Positions 39,866-49,593 of a stretch of DNA of 64,000 nucleotides are shown piece by piece. This stretch comes from Gemmatimonadota bacterium (GTDB lineage: Bacteria > Latescibacterota > UBA2968 > UBA8231). A program made the position numbers and the translations under genes. The stretch covers positions 11,224 through 75,223 of the forward strand of contig VXOR01000021.1 in the NCBI GenBank assembly GCA_009840005.1. Direction: 5' to 3'. The notes beneath the pieces were generated by a model. It made no database searches, had not been told where the DNA came from, and worked only from the letters and a program-made list of their open reading frames with translations. The number at the start of each line of letters is the position of its first letter. Position 1 is the first letter of the stretch.

Positions 39866-42495
39866 AACAATACCAAGCCGACACCCTCTCCGTCCTGCGC
39901 CGCTTCTTCGAGGAAGCACGTATCGCCGGCCCCCAAAACGCCTACGAAGCCATAACCCAAGAGCCAGAACAGGCCACGCGGCTTAGAGGCCATGCCGAAT
40001 CGTATGCACCGCTAAAAGAATTGCCAGACGTTCCCTACGTCTGCCTGCGCCTACCCACCGGCGGCGGCAAAACAATCCTCGCCGCCCACGCCGTCTCCAT
40101 CGCCCGCAATGCCTATGTCGAAAAGGACTATCCCCTAGTACTGTGGTTGGTCCCGACCAAAACCATCCGCCGACAAACAGTCGAAGCCCTGAAAAGCACT
40201 CGTCACGCTTATCGGCAAACGCTGGACGACGCTTTCGACGGCCGGGTGCGCGTATTCGACATCGCCGACTTCACCCATATCCGGCCGCACGACCTGCGCG
40301 ACCACTGCTGCATTGTGGTCGGCACCATCCAAACGCTGCGGGTATCGAACACCGAAGGGCGCAAGGTGTACGCCCACAACGAGGAAATGGAACCGCACTT
40401 CTCCGGCGTCCGGGATACTGCACCGGGTTTGGAAAAGCTGGACAACGGCACCGTCAAATTCTCCTTCGCCAACCTGATGCATCGGCACCGTCCGTTGATG
40501 ATCGTCGATGAGGCGCACAACGCCGTCACCGGCCTGACGCGGGAAATGCAGGCGCGAGTCAACCCCTGCGCCATCGTCGAATTCACGGCGACCCCGCAGC
40601 GCAAGTCGAACATCCTCTACAGCGTCACCGCCCAAGAACTCAAGCGCGAAGAAATGATCAAACTGCCCATCATGCTTGCCGAGCACGACACTTGGCAGAA
40701 CGCGGTGACCGAGGCTATTGCCACCTGTGCTTCGCTTGCAGAGAAGGCCAAGGACGATACCGACTACATCCGTCCCATCGTCTTATTCCAAGCGCAGCCT
40801 AAAAACCAAGAAGTAACGGTCGCCGCCCTGAAAGAGCATCTGATAGACATTGAGCAAATCCCGGAAAGCAAAATCGCCATCGCCACCGGCGACCAGCGCG
40901 AACTCGACGGCATCGACTTATTCGACCGAACCTGTCCCATCGAATACGTCATCACAGTCGAGGCGCTCAAAGAAGGATGGGACTGCTCCTTCGCCTACAT
41001 TTTCTGCTCCGTATCTCGCATCCAAAGCGCGACGGACGTAGAGCAACTACTCGGCCGCGTACTGCGGATGCCCTACGCCAAGCGGCGTCAAACTGCTGAT
41101 CTCAACAGAGCCTACGCTTTCCTGTCTGAGCCGTCTTTTGGCGCGGCGGCGCGTGCCTTGGCCGACAAATTGATCGATATGGGCTTTGAGGAAGACGAAG
41201 CTCTCGACAACATCGAGCCGGTGCAACGCACGCTCGATTTTCAGAGAGATTTGTTTAGTCCGCAGGAAAAGCCAGAGCCAGTATTCAGATATACGACTCC
41301 GGCGACCCCGGAAATCCTGTCCGACCTCAAGGATGCGGAGTACAAGGGGTTGCTAGTGCGCGAAACCGCTGAAGGACAAGTCGAAATCGCGATTACCGGC
41401 TGGATCAATCAGGACCGCGAGCAGGCGATTTTGGAGACATTGCCCGAGCAGGAACAAAAAGGGTTCGCCACGGCTGTTGCCCAACACCGCGCCGCAGTCA
41501 AGGAGCACATATCCCCCGCCGAACAAGGGCAGCCATTCAACGTCCCACGCCTCATGGCGGAAATCCAAGGCACGTTAGAATTCGCCGATACGGACGTGTT
41601 CATGGAATACCACGACTGGTCGCTACTTGATCATTCGCCGAAGATGGACGAACAGGAATTTACTATCCGCGAGACAGCGCGCAGCTTTGAGATTGACCTT
41701 GACGGCAATCACATTACCTACCAGTTCGCCAGTGAAGAGGAGCAATTGGCGCTTGACATCGCCGTCGAAGGCTGGACCGCCGAGGCACTTGTCCTGTGGC
41801 TCGACCGGCAGGTGCGCCAGATGGACATTCACCAGAGCGAACTGCTCAAATGGCTGCGCGAACTGGTCGATCACCTGCTCAACACACGCGGCATGACCAT
41901 CGCCGCGCTAATGCGTTGCAAATTCCTACTCGCCAAGAAAATCGAGACCAAGATCGCGGCCATTCGCCAAAGGCAACGAAGCAGCGTCTATCAGCAGCAT
42001 CTCTTTAAAACCGAGGCCAACATAGTAGTCTCGTTTGACGAGGCTTTTACATTCACAGACAACATGTACTGGGATCAACGGCGCTATCGCGGGCGCTGGA
42101 AACCAAGCAAGCACTTTTTAGGCCCGGACCGCGTTCCCGCCTTTGACGGCGCAGACGACGGCGAAGAGATGCAATGCGCTCAGGTCATCGACAGTCTGAC
42201 GACAGTGAAGTACTGGATTCGCAATGTAGCGCGCCATCCCAACTCGTTTTCGCTGCCCACCGCAACAGACAAATTCTACCCAGACTTCGTCGCTTTACTA
42301 AACGACGGTCGTCTCCTCGTCGTCGAATACAAGGGCGCGCATATCGCCGAAACGTCCGATACCAACGAGAAGCGGACCATTGGTGCTCTTTGGGAGCGGA
42401 AAAGCGACGACAAGGGCCTGTTCATCATCGCGGAGCAAATGGTCGAAGGGAAGGACGTGCGGCAGCAGTTGCTAGAAAAAACCAGCGTTGCCTGA
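39856..42495 (+). CDS. type III restriction enzyme, Res subunit
   Basis: An 879-residue DEAD/DEAH helicase with nuclease domain. Walker A is LPTGGGKTILAA (about residues 65-76), DEAH box is MIVDEAHNAV (about 215-224), motif III is EFTATPQRKS, and motif VI is QLLGRVLRMPYAKRR. The C-terminal PD-(D/E)XK nuclease has FYPDFVALLNDG followed by LLVVEYKGAH. It cleaves unmodified DNA with ATP-driven translocation in complex with Mod. The length and the operon with mod are normal for type III systems apart from the insert at 39728. Confidence 0.93.
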   Translation: MQLKQYQADTLSVLRRFFEEARIAGPQNAYEAITQEPEQATRLRGHAESYAPLKELPDVPYVCLRLPTGGGKTILAAHAVSIARNAYVEKDYPLVLWLVPTKTIRRQTVEALKSTRHAYRQTLDDAFDGRVRVFDIADFTHIRPHDLRDHCCIVVGTIQTLRVSNTEGRKVYAHNEEMEPHFSGVRDTAPGLEKLDNGTVKFSFANLMHRHRPLMIVDEAHNAVTGLTREMQARVNPCAIVEFTATPQRKSNILYSVTAQELKREEMIKLPIMLAEHDTWQNAVTEAIATCASLAEKAKDDTDYIRPIVLFQAQPKNQEVTVAALKEHLIDIEQIPESKIAIATGDQRELDGIDLFDRTCPIEYVITVEALKEGWDCSFAYIFCSVSRIQSATDVEQLLGRVLRMPYAKRRQTADLNRAYAFLSEPSFGAAARALADKLIDMGFEEDEALDNIEPVQRTLDFQRDLFSPQEKPEPVFRYTTPATPEILSDLKDAEYKGLLVRETAEGQVEIAITGWINQDREQAILETLPEQEQKGFATAVAQHRAAVKEHISPAEQGQPFNVPRLMAEIQGTLEFADTDVFMEYHDWSLLDHSPKMDEQEFTIRETARSFEIDLDGNHITYQFASEEEQLALDIAVEGWTAEALVLWLDRQVRQMDIHQSELLKWLRELVDHLLNTRGMTIAALMRCKFLLAKKIETKIAAIRQRQRSSVYQQHLFKTEANIVVSFDEAFTFTDNMYWDQRRYRGRWKPSKHFLGPDRVPAFDGADDGEEMQCAQVIDSLTTVKYWIRNVARHPNSFSLPTATDKFYPDFVALLNDGRLLVVEYKGAHIAETSDTNEKRTIGALWERKSDDKGLFIIAEQMVEGKDVRQQLLEKTSVA

Positions 42496-42589
42496 CTTAG
42501 AGCAGCACCCAATCTACGCGGGTGATCGGTCGGACTGGCGAACAATTATTCAGGAAAAATAAAGCCTGAGCCGGGTTGGAACATCCTCG

Positions 42590-42847
42590 TCAAGAAGTAC
42601 TCTCACCCTGTGCTCTCAAGTGATCCAACCCATCGGGCGAAAGGTCGAGGTACGATTCGATCTGCCAGCGTTCGACGCTAGGGAAATCAATCAAAAACTC
42701 TTCAATTGAATGATCAGCCTTGAGGTAGTCCACAAGTGTGTCAACTGGGACCCGCGTGCCAGCGAATACCAAATCGCCGCTGTGTACCTCTGGGTCCCGA
42801 GAAACTACTTTTCCGAGTTCAATAGCATTGTGTCTCGTTTCTGCCAT
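42590..42847 (-). CDS. DUF433 family protein (orphan antitoxin-like)
   Basis: An 85-residue DUF433 protein with RDPEVHSGDLVFAGTRVPVD and the SIEEFLIDFPSVERWQIESY helix pair, a small winged-helix-like fold. DUF433 genes are usually followed by a DUF5615 PIN-like toxin; here no toxin lies downstream, where the convergent res gene ends. It looks like an orphan left after partner loss. Confidence 0.82.
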   Translation of the reverse strand: MAETRHNAIELGKVVSRDPEVHSGDLVFAGTRVPVDTLVDYLKADHSIEEFLIDFPSVERWQIESYLDLSPDGLDHLRAQGESTS

Positions 42848-42996
42848 AATATGGACCTCGCGTCGATGGCGATTCTAGCTATACAAGCAAGATAACGATA
42901 CACCTAAGATGAACAAGGTTAAAACGGCTTCTCCGCCTCCGACAACAGCGCCTTCTCCCTCGCCTTGAGAACTCCCAAAAAACCGCTTGAGACATG

Positions 42997-43011
42997 TGCG
43001 GCAATGCCGCA
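42997..43011. promoter_or_regulatory. palindromic operator before the HigBA-like pair
   Basis: TGCGGCA-A-TGCCGCA is a perfect 7-1-7 palindrome ending 11 bp before the toxin start. Toxin-antitoxin operons are commonly repressed by their HTH antitoxin at such a site. Confidence 0.65.
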
Positions 43012-43022
43012 TATTAATAGCT

Positions 43023-43355
43023 ATGCAGATATTTGCCACTCCGACCTACGAAAGGGCTATCCGCAGGCTGCTTTCAGACGACAGCCGACGGGAGATGGAG
43101 AATGCCATAGTGGCCGATCCCACTGGAGCGTCGGTTGTTCCAGGAACCGGAGGTATTCGCAAACTGCGTTGGGCCGGATCGGGACGGGGCAAGCGGGGCG
43201 GCATTCGGACGATTTACTTCCATCACACCGGTTCAGAAGCCGTCTATATGCTGACAGCCTATGCGAAGGCCGACCGAGACGACCTGAGCCCATCGGATAA
43301 GAAGGCGCTAACAAGGCTAGTGGCTGCGATTAAGGAAAAGGAGAAAACCAAATGA
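43023..43355 (+). CDS. RelE/HigB-type toxin
   Basis: A 110-residue basic protein with the RelE-superfamily block GIRKLRWAGSGRGKRGGIRT followed by IYFHHTGSEAVYMLTAYAKA, typical of ribosome-dependent mRNA interferases of the HigB kind. The ATG at 43023 places the start just after the operator palindrome. The stop overlaps the next ATG (ATGA), giving the toxin-before-antitoxin order of higBA. Confidence 0.88.
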   Translation: MQIFATPTYERAIRRLLSDDSRREMENAIVADPTGASVVPGTGGIRKLRWAGSGRGKRGGIRTIYFHHTGSEAVYMLTAYAKADRDDLSPSDKKALTRLVAAIKEKEKTK

Positions 43356-43657
43356 CAACGGAACGGACTCCATTGGGTCGAGAAATCGAGACGGCACTGG
43401 GAGAGGTGCTCGCCCACGTGCGCGGTGAGATCGATCTTCCCTGCCGAATCGTGGATGATCCGACCGCAGAGCGGATTCGCGCACTTCGTGACGGGATGAA
43501 GCTGAGTCGCAAGAAATTCGCCGAGCGGTTCGGTCTCGACGTACGCGCAGTGCAGGATTGGGAACAAGGCCGTCGCGTTCCAGATCGCGCGGCCCGCGTT
43601 CTGCTGACTGTTATCGACCGTGAGCCAGAAGCGGTTGTGCGTGCCCTTGGCATGTGA
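43352..43657 (+). CDS. HTH (XRE-type) antitoxin, HigA-like
   Basis: A 101-residue protein with a C-terminal XRE-type HTH (KLSRKKFAERFGLDVRAVQD followed by WEQGRRVPD) and an N-terminal dimerising arm that includes GEVLAHVRGEIDLPCR. It is coupled to the toxin gene by a 4-bp overlap and probably binds the palindrome at 42997-43011. Its first ~33 codons are duplicated as a fragment between mod and res. Confidence 0.9.
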   Translation: MTTERTPLGREIETALGEVLAHVRGEIDLPCRIVDDPTAERIRALRDGMKLSRKKFAERFGLDVRAVQDWEQGRRVPDRAARVLLTVIDREPEAVVRALGM

Positions 43658-43667
43658 GTAGACCACC

Positions 43668-43698
43668 GACAGCCTAGCGGCAGTGAAGTACTGGATTC
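43668..43698 (+). pseudogene. 31-bp fragment of a second type III res gene
   Basis: The frame DSLAAVKYWI corresponds to DSLTTVKYWI in Res (42190-42220); 27 of 31 bases match and the differences keep the reading frame. This is the remnant of another res allele lost by recombination. Confidence 0.6.
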
Positions 43699-43729
43699 AC
43701 GGTCTTACAGCCAACAACGGGAGTTCCAG

Positions 43730-43987
43730 ATGGGTACTAGAACGCTCCAACTCGACGACGATGCTGAAGCTACCTTGTCCTTTTTGTGCGACCAGACCGG
43801 CCTTTCCATCTCAGAGGTGCTCAAGCGCGGCCTCCAAGCGTACGCAGCATTAGCCCCCAAGGTTCCAACAGCCGAAACGCCATACCAAGTCTTTAGCCGT
43901 CTCGATTTGGGACCGGGCGGCTATGCCATTACCCCGGCCAAGAGCGCCAAGAAGGCTGCTACCGAGGCCATCAGAAAGAAACGGTAG
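43730..43987 (+). CDS. orphan ribbon-helix-helix antitoxin
   Basis: An 85-residue protein with a CopG/Arc-type N-terminus ([20 protein letters not shown] and [16 protein letters not shown]) and the [11 protein letters not shown] tail that in relatives precedes a VapC toxin. Here the 3' end overlaps the convergent ureG by 17 bp and no PIN gene follows, so its toxin is missing. AGTTCCAG with a GGGAG provides the ribosome site. Confidence 0.8.
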   Translation: MGTRTLQLDDDAEATLSFLCDQTGLSISEVLKRGLQAYAALAPKVPTAETPYQVFSRLDLGPGGYAITPAKSAKKAATEAIRKKR

Positions 43988-44693
43988 CCCTCTCCCGCGC
44001 CTTGAGAATGTGCCCAACAATCGCCTCCAGTCCCTCCCGATCCTTAATGCAAGCAAAAACCGTCGGCCCTTCGCCGCGCATCTTCTTGGCATCGCGATCC
44101 ATCACCCCTAAATCCGCCCCCACCATCTCGGCCAGATCGGTCTTGTTAATCACCAGCAGATCCGACTGCGTCGTCCCCGGGCCGCCCTTGCGCGGAATTT
44201 TGTCGCCGCCGGACACGTCGATGACGTACACCGAATAATCGACGAGCTCGCGGCTGAAATGAGCCGCCAAATTGTCGCCGCCGCTTTCGACCAGCAGTAA
44301 GTCGATACCCCCGGCAAAACGGTCCATCAAGTCTTCAAGCGCATTCAAATTCAGCGAAATGTCCTCGCGGATCGCCGCGTGCGGGCAGCCGCCAGTCTCG
44401 ACGCCGACGATGCGCTCCTGTTCCAACGCCTCGTGCCGGAGCAGAAATTCGGCATCCTCGCGAGTGAAGATGTCGTTGGTGACCACCCCCAAGCTATACT
44501 CGTCGCGCAGCCTCTCACACAAAGCCTGCAACAGCGCCGTCTTACCGCTGCCGACCGGCCCGCCAATCCCCACCGTAAAGGCGCGGTCGGAAAAATCGCG
44601 GTGCAGGTCCGAGCCTTCGCGCTCGGCGAAAAGTCCAGGCGAATCAAAAGACTCGTGTGTGTGGTCGTGGTCGTGGTCGTGGTCGTGCCCCAT
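43971..44693 (-). CDS. ureG: urease accessory GTPase UreG with His-rich N-terminus
   Basis: A 240-residue GTPase delivering nickel to urease. The P-loop is GPVGSGKT (about residues 45-52), the metal motif is [11 protein letters not shown], and [12 protein letters not shown] and [10 protein letters not shown] follow. The first 14 residues read [13 protein letters not shown] after Met, encoded by a GTGGTC-type hexamer run near 44660-44690. Ordinary UreG lacks such a tail except in lineages where it stores nickel. Last gene of the urea cluster. Confidence 0.96.
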   Translation of the reverse strand: MGHDHDHDHDHTHESFDSPGLFAEREGSDLHRDFSDRAFTVGIGGPVGSGKTALLQALCERLRDEYSLGVVTNDIFTREDAEFLLRHEALEQERIVGVETGGCPHAAIREDISLNLNALEDLMDRFAGGIDLLLVESGGDNLAAHFSRELVDYSVYVIDVSGGDKIPRKGGPGTTQSDLLVINKTDLAEMVGADLGVMDRDAKKMRGEGPTVFACIKDREGLEAIVGHILKARERATVSF

Positions 44694-44702
44694 ATATCCC
44701 CC

Positions 44703-45356
44703 TCAACTTTGGAAAAGGCGCGAATAAAGATCGTCGTGTACGCTCTGGGCAATGTCTAGCTGAGGCGCACAGCGCGTCGCTTGTGCGTACGGTCGCCCTG
44801 CCACTTCCGCCAGCAATTCCTCGCAATACACATACAGGCCCAACTGCCGTCGCGTGGCCTCCATCGGCCCGACGATCCCGAGACGCACCGCGGCACTCAT
44901 CTGATCCCTGAGCACTTGAAACATGTAGAGTTGCTGAGCGTCAGCTTGTGCAAAGCCCGCAGCCTTCAACGCCAGCCCAAAAACCACCGTATAGTGCGCG
45001 TGCGCCCGCCGCAGTTTTGCGAACTTGACCTCCGGGTACAACCCAGCCATCAACCGCAACCAGTTCTTGCCCAAGATCAAACTCGCCCGCCGCATCGCCG
45101 GAGCCGCGATCATCGCGTCGTAGAAATGCAACATCTCCGCCACGGCCCCTTCGTCGGATTCTACATAACAGGAATGGATAAAGGGAATCTCGCCGTAGGC
45201 CGCAGCCATCAGCGCCGAATGCACGAACTCTTCCAGCGCCCCAGGCCCTCCCAACAAGCCCAACTGATAGGCCCCTTCCAAGCCATTGGAAAAGGCGTAG
45301 CCACCGGCCGGCAGCGCACTGTCGGCTAGGTGCATTAACGGATAGAGACGATCCAT
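44703..45356 (-). CDS. ureF: urease accessory protein UreF
   Basis: A 217-residue all-helical protein with the UreF landmarks DSALPAGGYAFSNGLE at the start (about residues 12-27) and the QADAQQLYMFQVLRDQMSAA-like helix late in the chain. UreF bridges UreD and UreG during apo-urease activation. Its ATG directly follows the ureC stop codon and ureG lies 9 bp downstream. Confidence 0.93.
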   Translation of the reverse strand: MDRLYPLMHLADSALPAGGYAFSNGLEGAYQLGLLGGPGALEEFVHSALMAAAYGEIPFIHSCYVESDEGAVAEMLHFYDAMIAAPAMRRASLILGKNWLRLMAGLYPEVKFAKLRRAHAHYTVVFGLALKAAGFAQADAQQLYMFQVLRDQMSAAVRLGIVGPMEATRRQLGLYVYCEELLAEVAGRPYAQATRCAPQLDIAQSVHDDLYSRLFQS

Positions 45357-47060
45357 TTAGAACAGGTGATATAGTTGCGCCAGCGGCAGTTTTTCCGCGG
45401 GTTCACAGGCGATCTCCTCGCCGTCAACGTTCACCTTATAGGTCTCCGGATCAACCTCGATATTGGGCACCATGTCGTTGAGCCGCATATCGGCCTTGCC
45501 AATGTCGCGGCAATGCTCGACGGGCACGACCTCTTTCGCCAACCCGTATTCCCCCACCCGCTCGCGCGACGCCTGCGATACAAAAGCCAGCGAAGTCGAT
45601 CCAACCGCGTTGCCATAGGCCCCGAACATGGGACGCGGATACACGGGCTGCGGCGTGGGAATGGACGCGTTCGCGTCCCCCATCTGCGCGTAAGCAATCA
45701 CCCCGCCTTTAATCACCAACTCGGGCTTGACGCCGAAAAAAGCCGGCTGCCACAACACCAAATCGGCCAGCTTACCCGTCTCCACCGAGCCAATCTGGGC
45801 CGAGAGCCCGTGGGCAATGGCTGGATTGATGGTGTATTTGGCGACGTAGCGCCGTGCGCGATAGTTGTCGGCACCGCCCGCCTCCTCGGGCAACAAGCCC
45901 CGCTGCTGGCGCATCTTGTGCGCCGTCTGCCATGTCCGGCACACCACCTCCCCCACTCGCCCCATCGCTTGGCTATCCGAAGCGATAATCGACAGCGCAC
46001 CCAAGTCGTGCAGGATATCCTCGGCAGCGATGGTCTCCTGGCGGATCCGGCTCTCGGCAAAGGCCACATCCTCGGGGATATTCTTGTCGAGATGGTGGCA
46101 GACCATCAGCATGTCCAGATGTTCGTCTATCGTGTTGACCGTGAAGGGCCGCGTCGGGTTGGTCGAAGAGGGCAGCACATTGGCCTCGCCGCAAAGCCGC
46201 ATAATATCGGGCGCGTGGCCGCCGCCCGCGCCCTCGGTGTGATAGGTGTGAATCGTCCGTCCTTTGAAAGCCGCCCGCGACGCCTCGACAAAACCCGACT
46301 CGTTGAGCGTGTCGGTGTGGATGCAGACCTGCACATCGAATTCTTCGGCGACTGCCAAACACGCATCGATGACCGCTGGCGTCGTACCCCAATCTTCGTG
46401 CAGCTTGAGGCCACAAGCTCCGGCCTCAACTTGCGCCGCCAACCCCGGGCGCAACGACGAATTGCCCTTGCCCAAAAAGCCAAAATTGAGCGGCCAAGCA
46501 TCAGCCGCCTGCAGCATCGTGCGGATGTAAAAAGCCCCTGGAGTACAAGTGGTGGCATTCGTCCCAGTCGCCGGGCCAGTGCCGCCCCCGAGCATCGTGG
46601 TGATGCCCGAGGCAATGGCCTCTTCCACTTGCTGCGGGCAAATAAAATGCACGTGCACGTCCAGCGCTCCAGCCGTCAAAATCAGCTTCTCCCCGGCCAC
46701 CACTTCAGTGGTCGCGCCGACGATCATCTGCTCGGCAACGCCCGGCATAATGTCCGGGTTGCCGGCCTTGCCAATTCCGGCGATACGCCCGTCCTTGACG
46801 CCAATGTCGGCCTTGTAAATGCCCGTGTAGTCGAGCACGAGCGCATTGGTAATTACCAAGTCCAGCGCCTCTTTTTGGCTCGCGCTGCTTTGCTGCCCCA
46901 TGCCGTCGCGCAGTACTTTGCCGCCGCCGAACTTGCACTCCTCGCCGTACACAGTGTGATCTTGCTCAACCTCGACGATCAAATCCGTGTCACCCAGCCG
47001 CACCCGGTCGCCGGTGGTGGGGCCGTACATGTCCGCATAAGCACGTCGATCAATAATCAT
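45357..47060 (-). CDS. ureC: urease subunit alpha
   Basis: A 567-residue catalytic subunit that hydrolyses urea to ammonia and carbamate. Nickel ligands and catalytic residues are all present: HVHFICPQQ, the carbamylated Lys in [37 protein letters not shown], the flap Cys/His in [20 protein letters not shown] and the Asp in [10 protein letters not shown]. The start [20 protein letters not shown] is the standard UreC N-terminus. Length is normal. Confidence 0.98.
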   Translation of the reverse strand: MIIDRRAYADMYGPTTGDRVRLGDTDLIVEVEQDHTVYGEECKFGGGKVLRDGMGQQSSASQKEALDLVITNALVLDYTGIYKADIGVKDGRIAGIGKAGNPDIMPGVAEQMIVGATTEVVAGEKLILTAGALDVHVHFICPQQVEEAIASGITTMLGGGTGPATGTNATTCTPGAFYIRTMLQAADAWPLNFGFLGKGNSSLRPGLAAQVEAGACGLKLHEDWGTTPAVIDACLAVAEEFDVQVCIHTDTLNESGFVEASRAAFKGRTIHTYHTEGAGGGHAPDIMRLCGEANVLPSSTNPTRPFTVNTIDEHLDMLMVCHHLDKNIPEDVAFAESRIRQETIAAEDILHDLGALSIIASDSQAMGRVGEVVCRTWQTAHKMRQQRGLLPEEAGGADNYRARRYVAKYTINPAIAHGLSAQIGSVETGKLADLVLWQPAFFGVKPELVIKGGVIAYAQMGDANASIPTPQPVYPRPMFGAYGNAVGSTSLAFVSQASRERVGEYGLAKEVVPVEHCRDIGKADMRLNDMVPNIEVDPETYKVNVDGEEIACEPAEKLPLAQLYHLF

Positions 47061-47095
47061 ATCTATCTAACTTCCTTTAATACGCGATACCAATC

Positions 47096-47155
47096 GTAGG
47101 GGCGTCCCTTGTGGGTGCCCTTTGCGGCTAGGGCAACCACAAGGGTTGCCCCTAC
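47096..47155. repeat. dispersed palindrome between ureAB and ureC
   Basis: Two 25-bp arms (47096-47120 and 47131-47155) are near-complementary, starting GTAGGGG and ending CCCCTAC, around TTTGCGGCTA. The 14-bp TTTGCGGCTAGGGC recurs at 54984-54997. It lies inside the operon and could form an mRNA hairpin that sets subunit ratios. Confidence 0.7.
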
Positions 47156-47200
47156 ATACCCGTCAATTCCGGCGAAAAGTACACCCAAAAAGGGAGTTAA

Positions 47201-47965
47201 CTAGGTGCATCCCTCCGCTCCTAAAAAGCCGCGTTCTTGCGCCCGCGTTAGCGCCGCCTGCTTGTTGTCGTCGCTCAAGGCCCCGCCGATCAAACCGCTG
47301 CCGCCTTGGACAACGCGATTGCCAGCTACGGCGACCAGCGTCACCGTCTTGGTCTCCCCCGGCTCAAAACGCACCGCCGTTCCCGAGGGAATATCGAGGC
47401 GAAAGCCATAGGCCCGCACGCGGTCAAAGCGCAATTCGGCGTTGGCCTCAAAGAAGGGAAAGTGCGATCCCACCTGCACGGGGCGGTCGCCCATGTTCGC
47501 CACTTCGAGCTCTACTTTTTCGCGGTCGGCGTTGAGCGCGAGTTCCTCATCCGCCACCAGCGCTTCCCCGGGCGCGGCACTGGACGCGTTGTCCGGCGAC
47601 CACGTCTCACCCACCCGCACCAGCCCCGACCCATAAAGCGCCAGCTCGGCGTTGCCGCGCGCCCGGCAGATCGGCTGATGGACCGTCACCAGTTTGGTGC
47701 CGTCGGGGAACGTGCCTTCCACCTGCACTTCGTGCACCATCTCCGGCACCCCCGGCAACACATCTTCAATACCGAGCAATTGCTTGCCCTTGTCCATCAA
47801 GGTGGCAACCCGCTCGCCATCGCGGATAAATTCGAGCAACTGCGCCGCGATCAGCGCAGTCGCCTCCGGGTAGTTCAGCCGCAGACCCCGAGCATAGCGC
47901 TTCTGCGCCACAAACCCGGCGTTGTGCAATACTAGCTTGTCGATTTCCCTTGGTGAAAGCCGCAT
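47201..47965 (-). CDS. ureAB: urease gamma-beta fusion subunit
   Basis: A 254-residue fusion: residues 1-100 are urease gamma ([20 protein letters not shown] start, [20 protein letters not shown]), and residues ~135-245 are urease beta ([40 protein letters not shown]). Fused small subunits are best known from Helicobacter UreA and some other bacteria. The linker is ~30 residues. It follows urtE by 10 bp and precedes ureC across a palindrome. Confidence 0.95.
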   Translation of the reverse strand: MRLSPREIDKLVLHNAGFVAQKRYARGLRLNYPEATALIAAQLLEFIRDGERVATLMDKGKQLLGIEDVLPGVPEMVHEVQVEGTFPDGTKLVTVHQPICRARGNAELALYGSGLVRVGETWSPDNASSAAPGEALVADEELALNADREKVELEVANMGDRPVQVGSHFPFFEANAELRFDRVRAYGFRLDIPSGTAVRFEPGETKTVTLVAVAGNRVVQGGSGLIGGALSDDNKQAALTRAQERGFLGAEGCT

Positions 47966-47975
47966 AAATCCTCCC

Positions 47976-48686
47976 TCAAAACGTCAGATGGGTCTTGATA
48001 CTTTCATCCGATAACTCGTCGGCGGTCCCCTGCAACAGAATACTGCCGCGGTCCATCAGAAAGAAGTGATCGGCGATCTGCCGCGCGAAGTCGAAGTACT
48101 GCTCGACCAAGACAATGGCGAACTCGCCCCGCTCCTTGAGCTGGAGCAACACCTTTTCTATTTCCAAAATGATCGACGGCTGGATCCCTTCGGTCGGCTC
48201 GTCCAGCATCAGGACCTTGGGTTCGCCGACCAGCGCCCGGGCAATAGCCAACTGCTGTTGCTGTCCCCCGCTTAAATTGCCACCCATCCGCTCCTGCATG
48301 TCCGCCAACACCGGAAAGAGCGCAAACACTTCCTCGGGCACCTCGCCACCGCCCCCGCGCGCCTGCAAGCCGATCTCCAAGTTTTCCCGCACGGTCAACT
48401 GCGGAAAAATCTCGCGGCCCTGCGGCACGTACCCCAACCCCCGTCGAGTGCGCTTGTCAGCCGTCAGCGCCGTGACGTCCTCGCCGGCAAAAAACACCCG
48501 GCCCTTGCTCGGTGCCAACAGCCCCATGATCGCCTTGAGCAGCGTCGTTTTGCCAACGCCGTTGCGCCCCATCACCGCCACAATCGAGCCGCCGGGAACC
48601 TGTAAGCTAATATCCCGCAAGATGCGGCTGCCCCCGTAGTGGATATCCAACTCCTCCACCGCCAGCGTGGTCTCAGCCGACTGCAC
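47976..48686 (-). CDS. urtE: urea ABC transporter ATP-binding protein UrtE
   Basis: A 236-residue ATPase. Walker A is [13 protein letters not shown], signature [15 protein letters not shown], Walker [15 protein letters not shown]. The TEGIQPSI form and the NIR-type size are typical of UrtE/LivF proteins. The GTG at 48686 is chosen because GGAGGAG precedes it by 4 nt; a frame to 48728 would overlap urtD much further. It overlaps urtD by 14 bp. Confidence 0.93.
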   Translation of the reverse strand: MQSAETTLAVEELDIHYGGSRILRDISLQVPGGSIVAVMGRNGVGKTTLLKAIMGLLAPSKGRVFFAGEDVTALTADKRTRRGLGYVPQGREIFPQLTVRENLEIGLQARGGGGEVPEEVFALFPVLADMQERMGGNLSGGQQQQLAIARALVGEPKVLMLDEPTEGIQPSIILEIEKVLLQLKERGEFAIVLVEQYFDFARQIADHFFLMDRGSILLQGTADELSDESIKTHLTF

Positions 48687-49437
48687 TGCGCTCCTCCCGT
48701 TCCATGGCCGTTCCCAAATAGCACTCAATGACGCGCGGATCGTTCTGCACCGCTTCCATCGGCCCTTCGACTAAAATTCTGCCCTCGTGTAGCACCGTGA
48801 CCTTGCGGGCAATTTGCCGCACGAATTCCATGTCGTGCTCAATGACAATCAGGGCGTGATCTTCGGCGAGCCCCTGAAGGATTTCTCCAGTGCGGAAAGT
48901 CTCCTCATCGGTCATGCCTGCCGCTGGCTCATCCACTAAGAAGAGCGTGGGGTCCTGCAAGATGACCATGGCGATCTCCAACCACTGCTTCTGACCGTGC
49001 GACAGAGTACCGGCGACCTCGTCGAGCGCATCTTCCAGCCCCGTGCGCTCGGCCACCTCCTCAATCCGGCGGCGCTCGGCCGCTTGGAGCCGATAGAACA
49101 GCGAGGCAAAGACACCGCGATTGGCCTTCACGGCTAGCATCAGGTTATCGGCGACGGTCAGCGAAGTAAAAACCGTCGGCGCTTGGAACTTGCGCCCCAC
49201 CCCTAAATCGACGATCTCGTCCTCACTCAGCTTGGTCAGGTCCTGATCCTTGAAATAGGCGTGCCCAACATCGGGCCGCGCCCGGCCACAGAGCACATCG
49301 AGCAGGGTCGTCTTGCCCGCGCCATTGGGGCCGATGACCACCCGCAGCTCATTTTGGGCGACCTCAAAGATGTCGATGTCCAGCGCCTTGAAGCCGTCAA
49401 ACGACACACTCAACTGCTGCACGTATAGATTATCCAT
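48673..49437 (-). CDS. urtD: urea ABC transporter ATP-binding protein UrtD
   Basis: A 254-residue ATPase with Walker A GPNGAGKTTLLDVLCG, signature LSHGQKQWLEI and Walker B LFLVDEPAAGMTDEE, as in UrtD/LivG proteins, and the DVGHAYFKDQDLTKLSEDEI segment seen in UrtD. It pairs with UrtE on the UrtBC membrane dimer. Confidence 0.94.
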   Translation of the reverse strand: MDNLYVQQLSVSFDGFKALDIDIFEVAQNELRVVIGPNGAGKTTLLDVLCGRARPDVGHAYFKDQDLTKLSEDEIVDLGVGRKFQAPTVFTSLTVADNLMLAVKANRGVFASLFYRLQAAERRRIEEVAERTGLEDALDEVAGTLSHGQKQWLEIAMVILQDPTLFLVDEPAAGMTDEETFRTGEILQGLAEDHALIVIEHDMEFVRQIARKVTVLHEGRILVEGPMEAVQNDPRVIECYLGTAMEREERSAVG

Positions 49438-49440
49438 CTA

Positions 49441-49593
49441 AATCATTCATAAGATAATCCGCAGATGGACACAGATATAAAAGAAATAAGACGATCCTCA
49501 TCCCGAATCGCTCAAGTCCTACATCTGCGTCATATCTGCGTCCATCTGCGGATACAGTAAGCCATATCTGCGTCATCTGCGGATACAGTAAGC
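49441..49593. repeat. dispersed intergenic repeat, family 2 (copy B), with a tandem 3' part
   Basis: The unit resembles the reverse complement of 23401-23508: both have ATCCGCAGAT, CAGA, AAGACGAT and CGAA-C-TCAA in the same order. Two tandem ~31-bp units, each with CATATCTGCGT and ATCTGCGGATACAGTAAGC, end it at 49531-49562 and 49563-49593. The last part encodes the end of urtC. Confidence 0.75.

Noticed and set aside
44660..44690. GTGGTC hexamer run as a non-coding microsatellite
   Set aside because: It encodes the His/Asp tail of UreG in frame and so is part of the gene.
45375..47099. 574-codon open frame on the plus strand
   Set aside because: Antisense to ureC, which has every nickel ligand; the opposite frame is open only because of high GC third positions.
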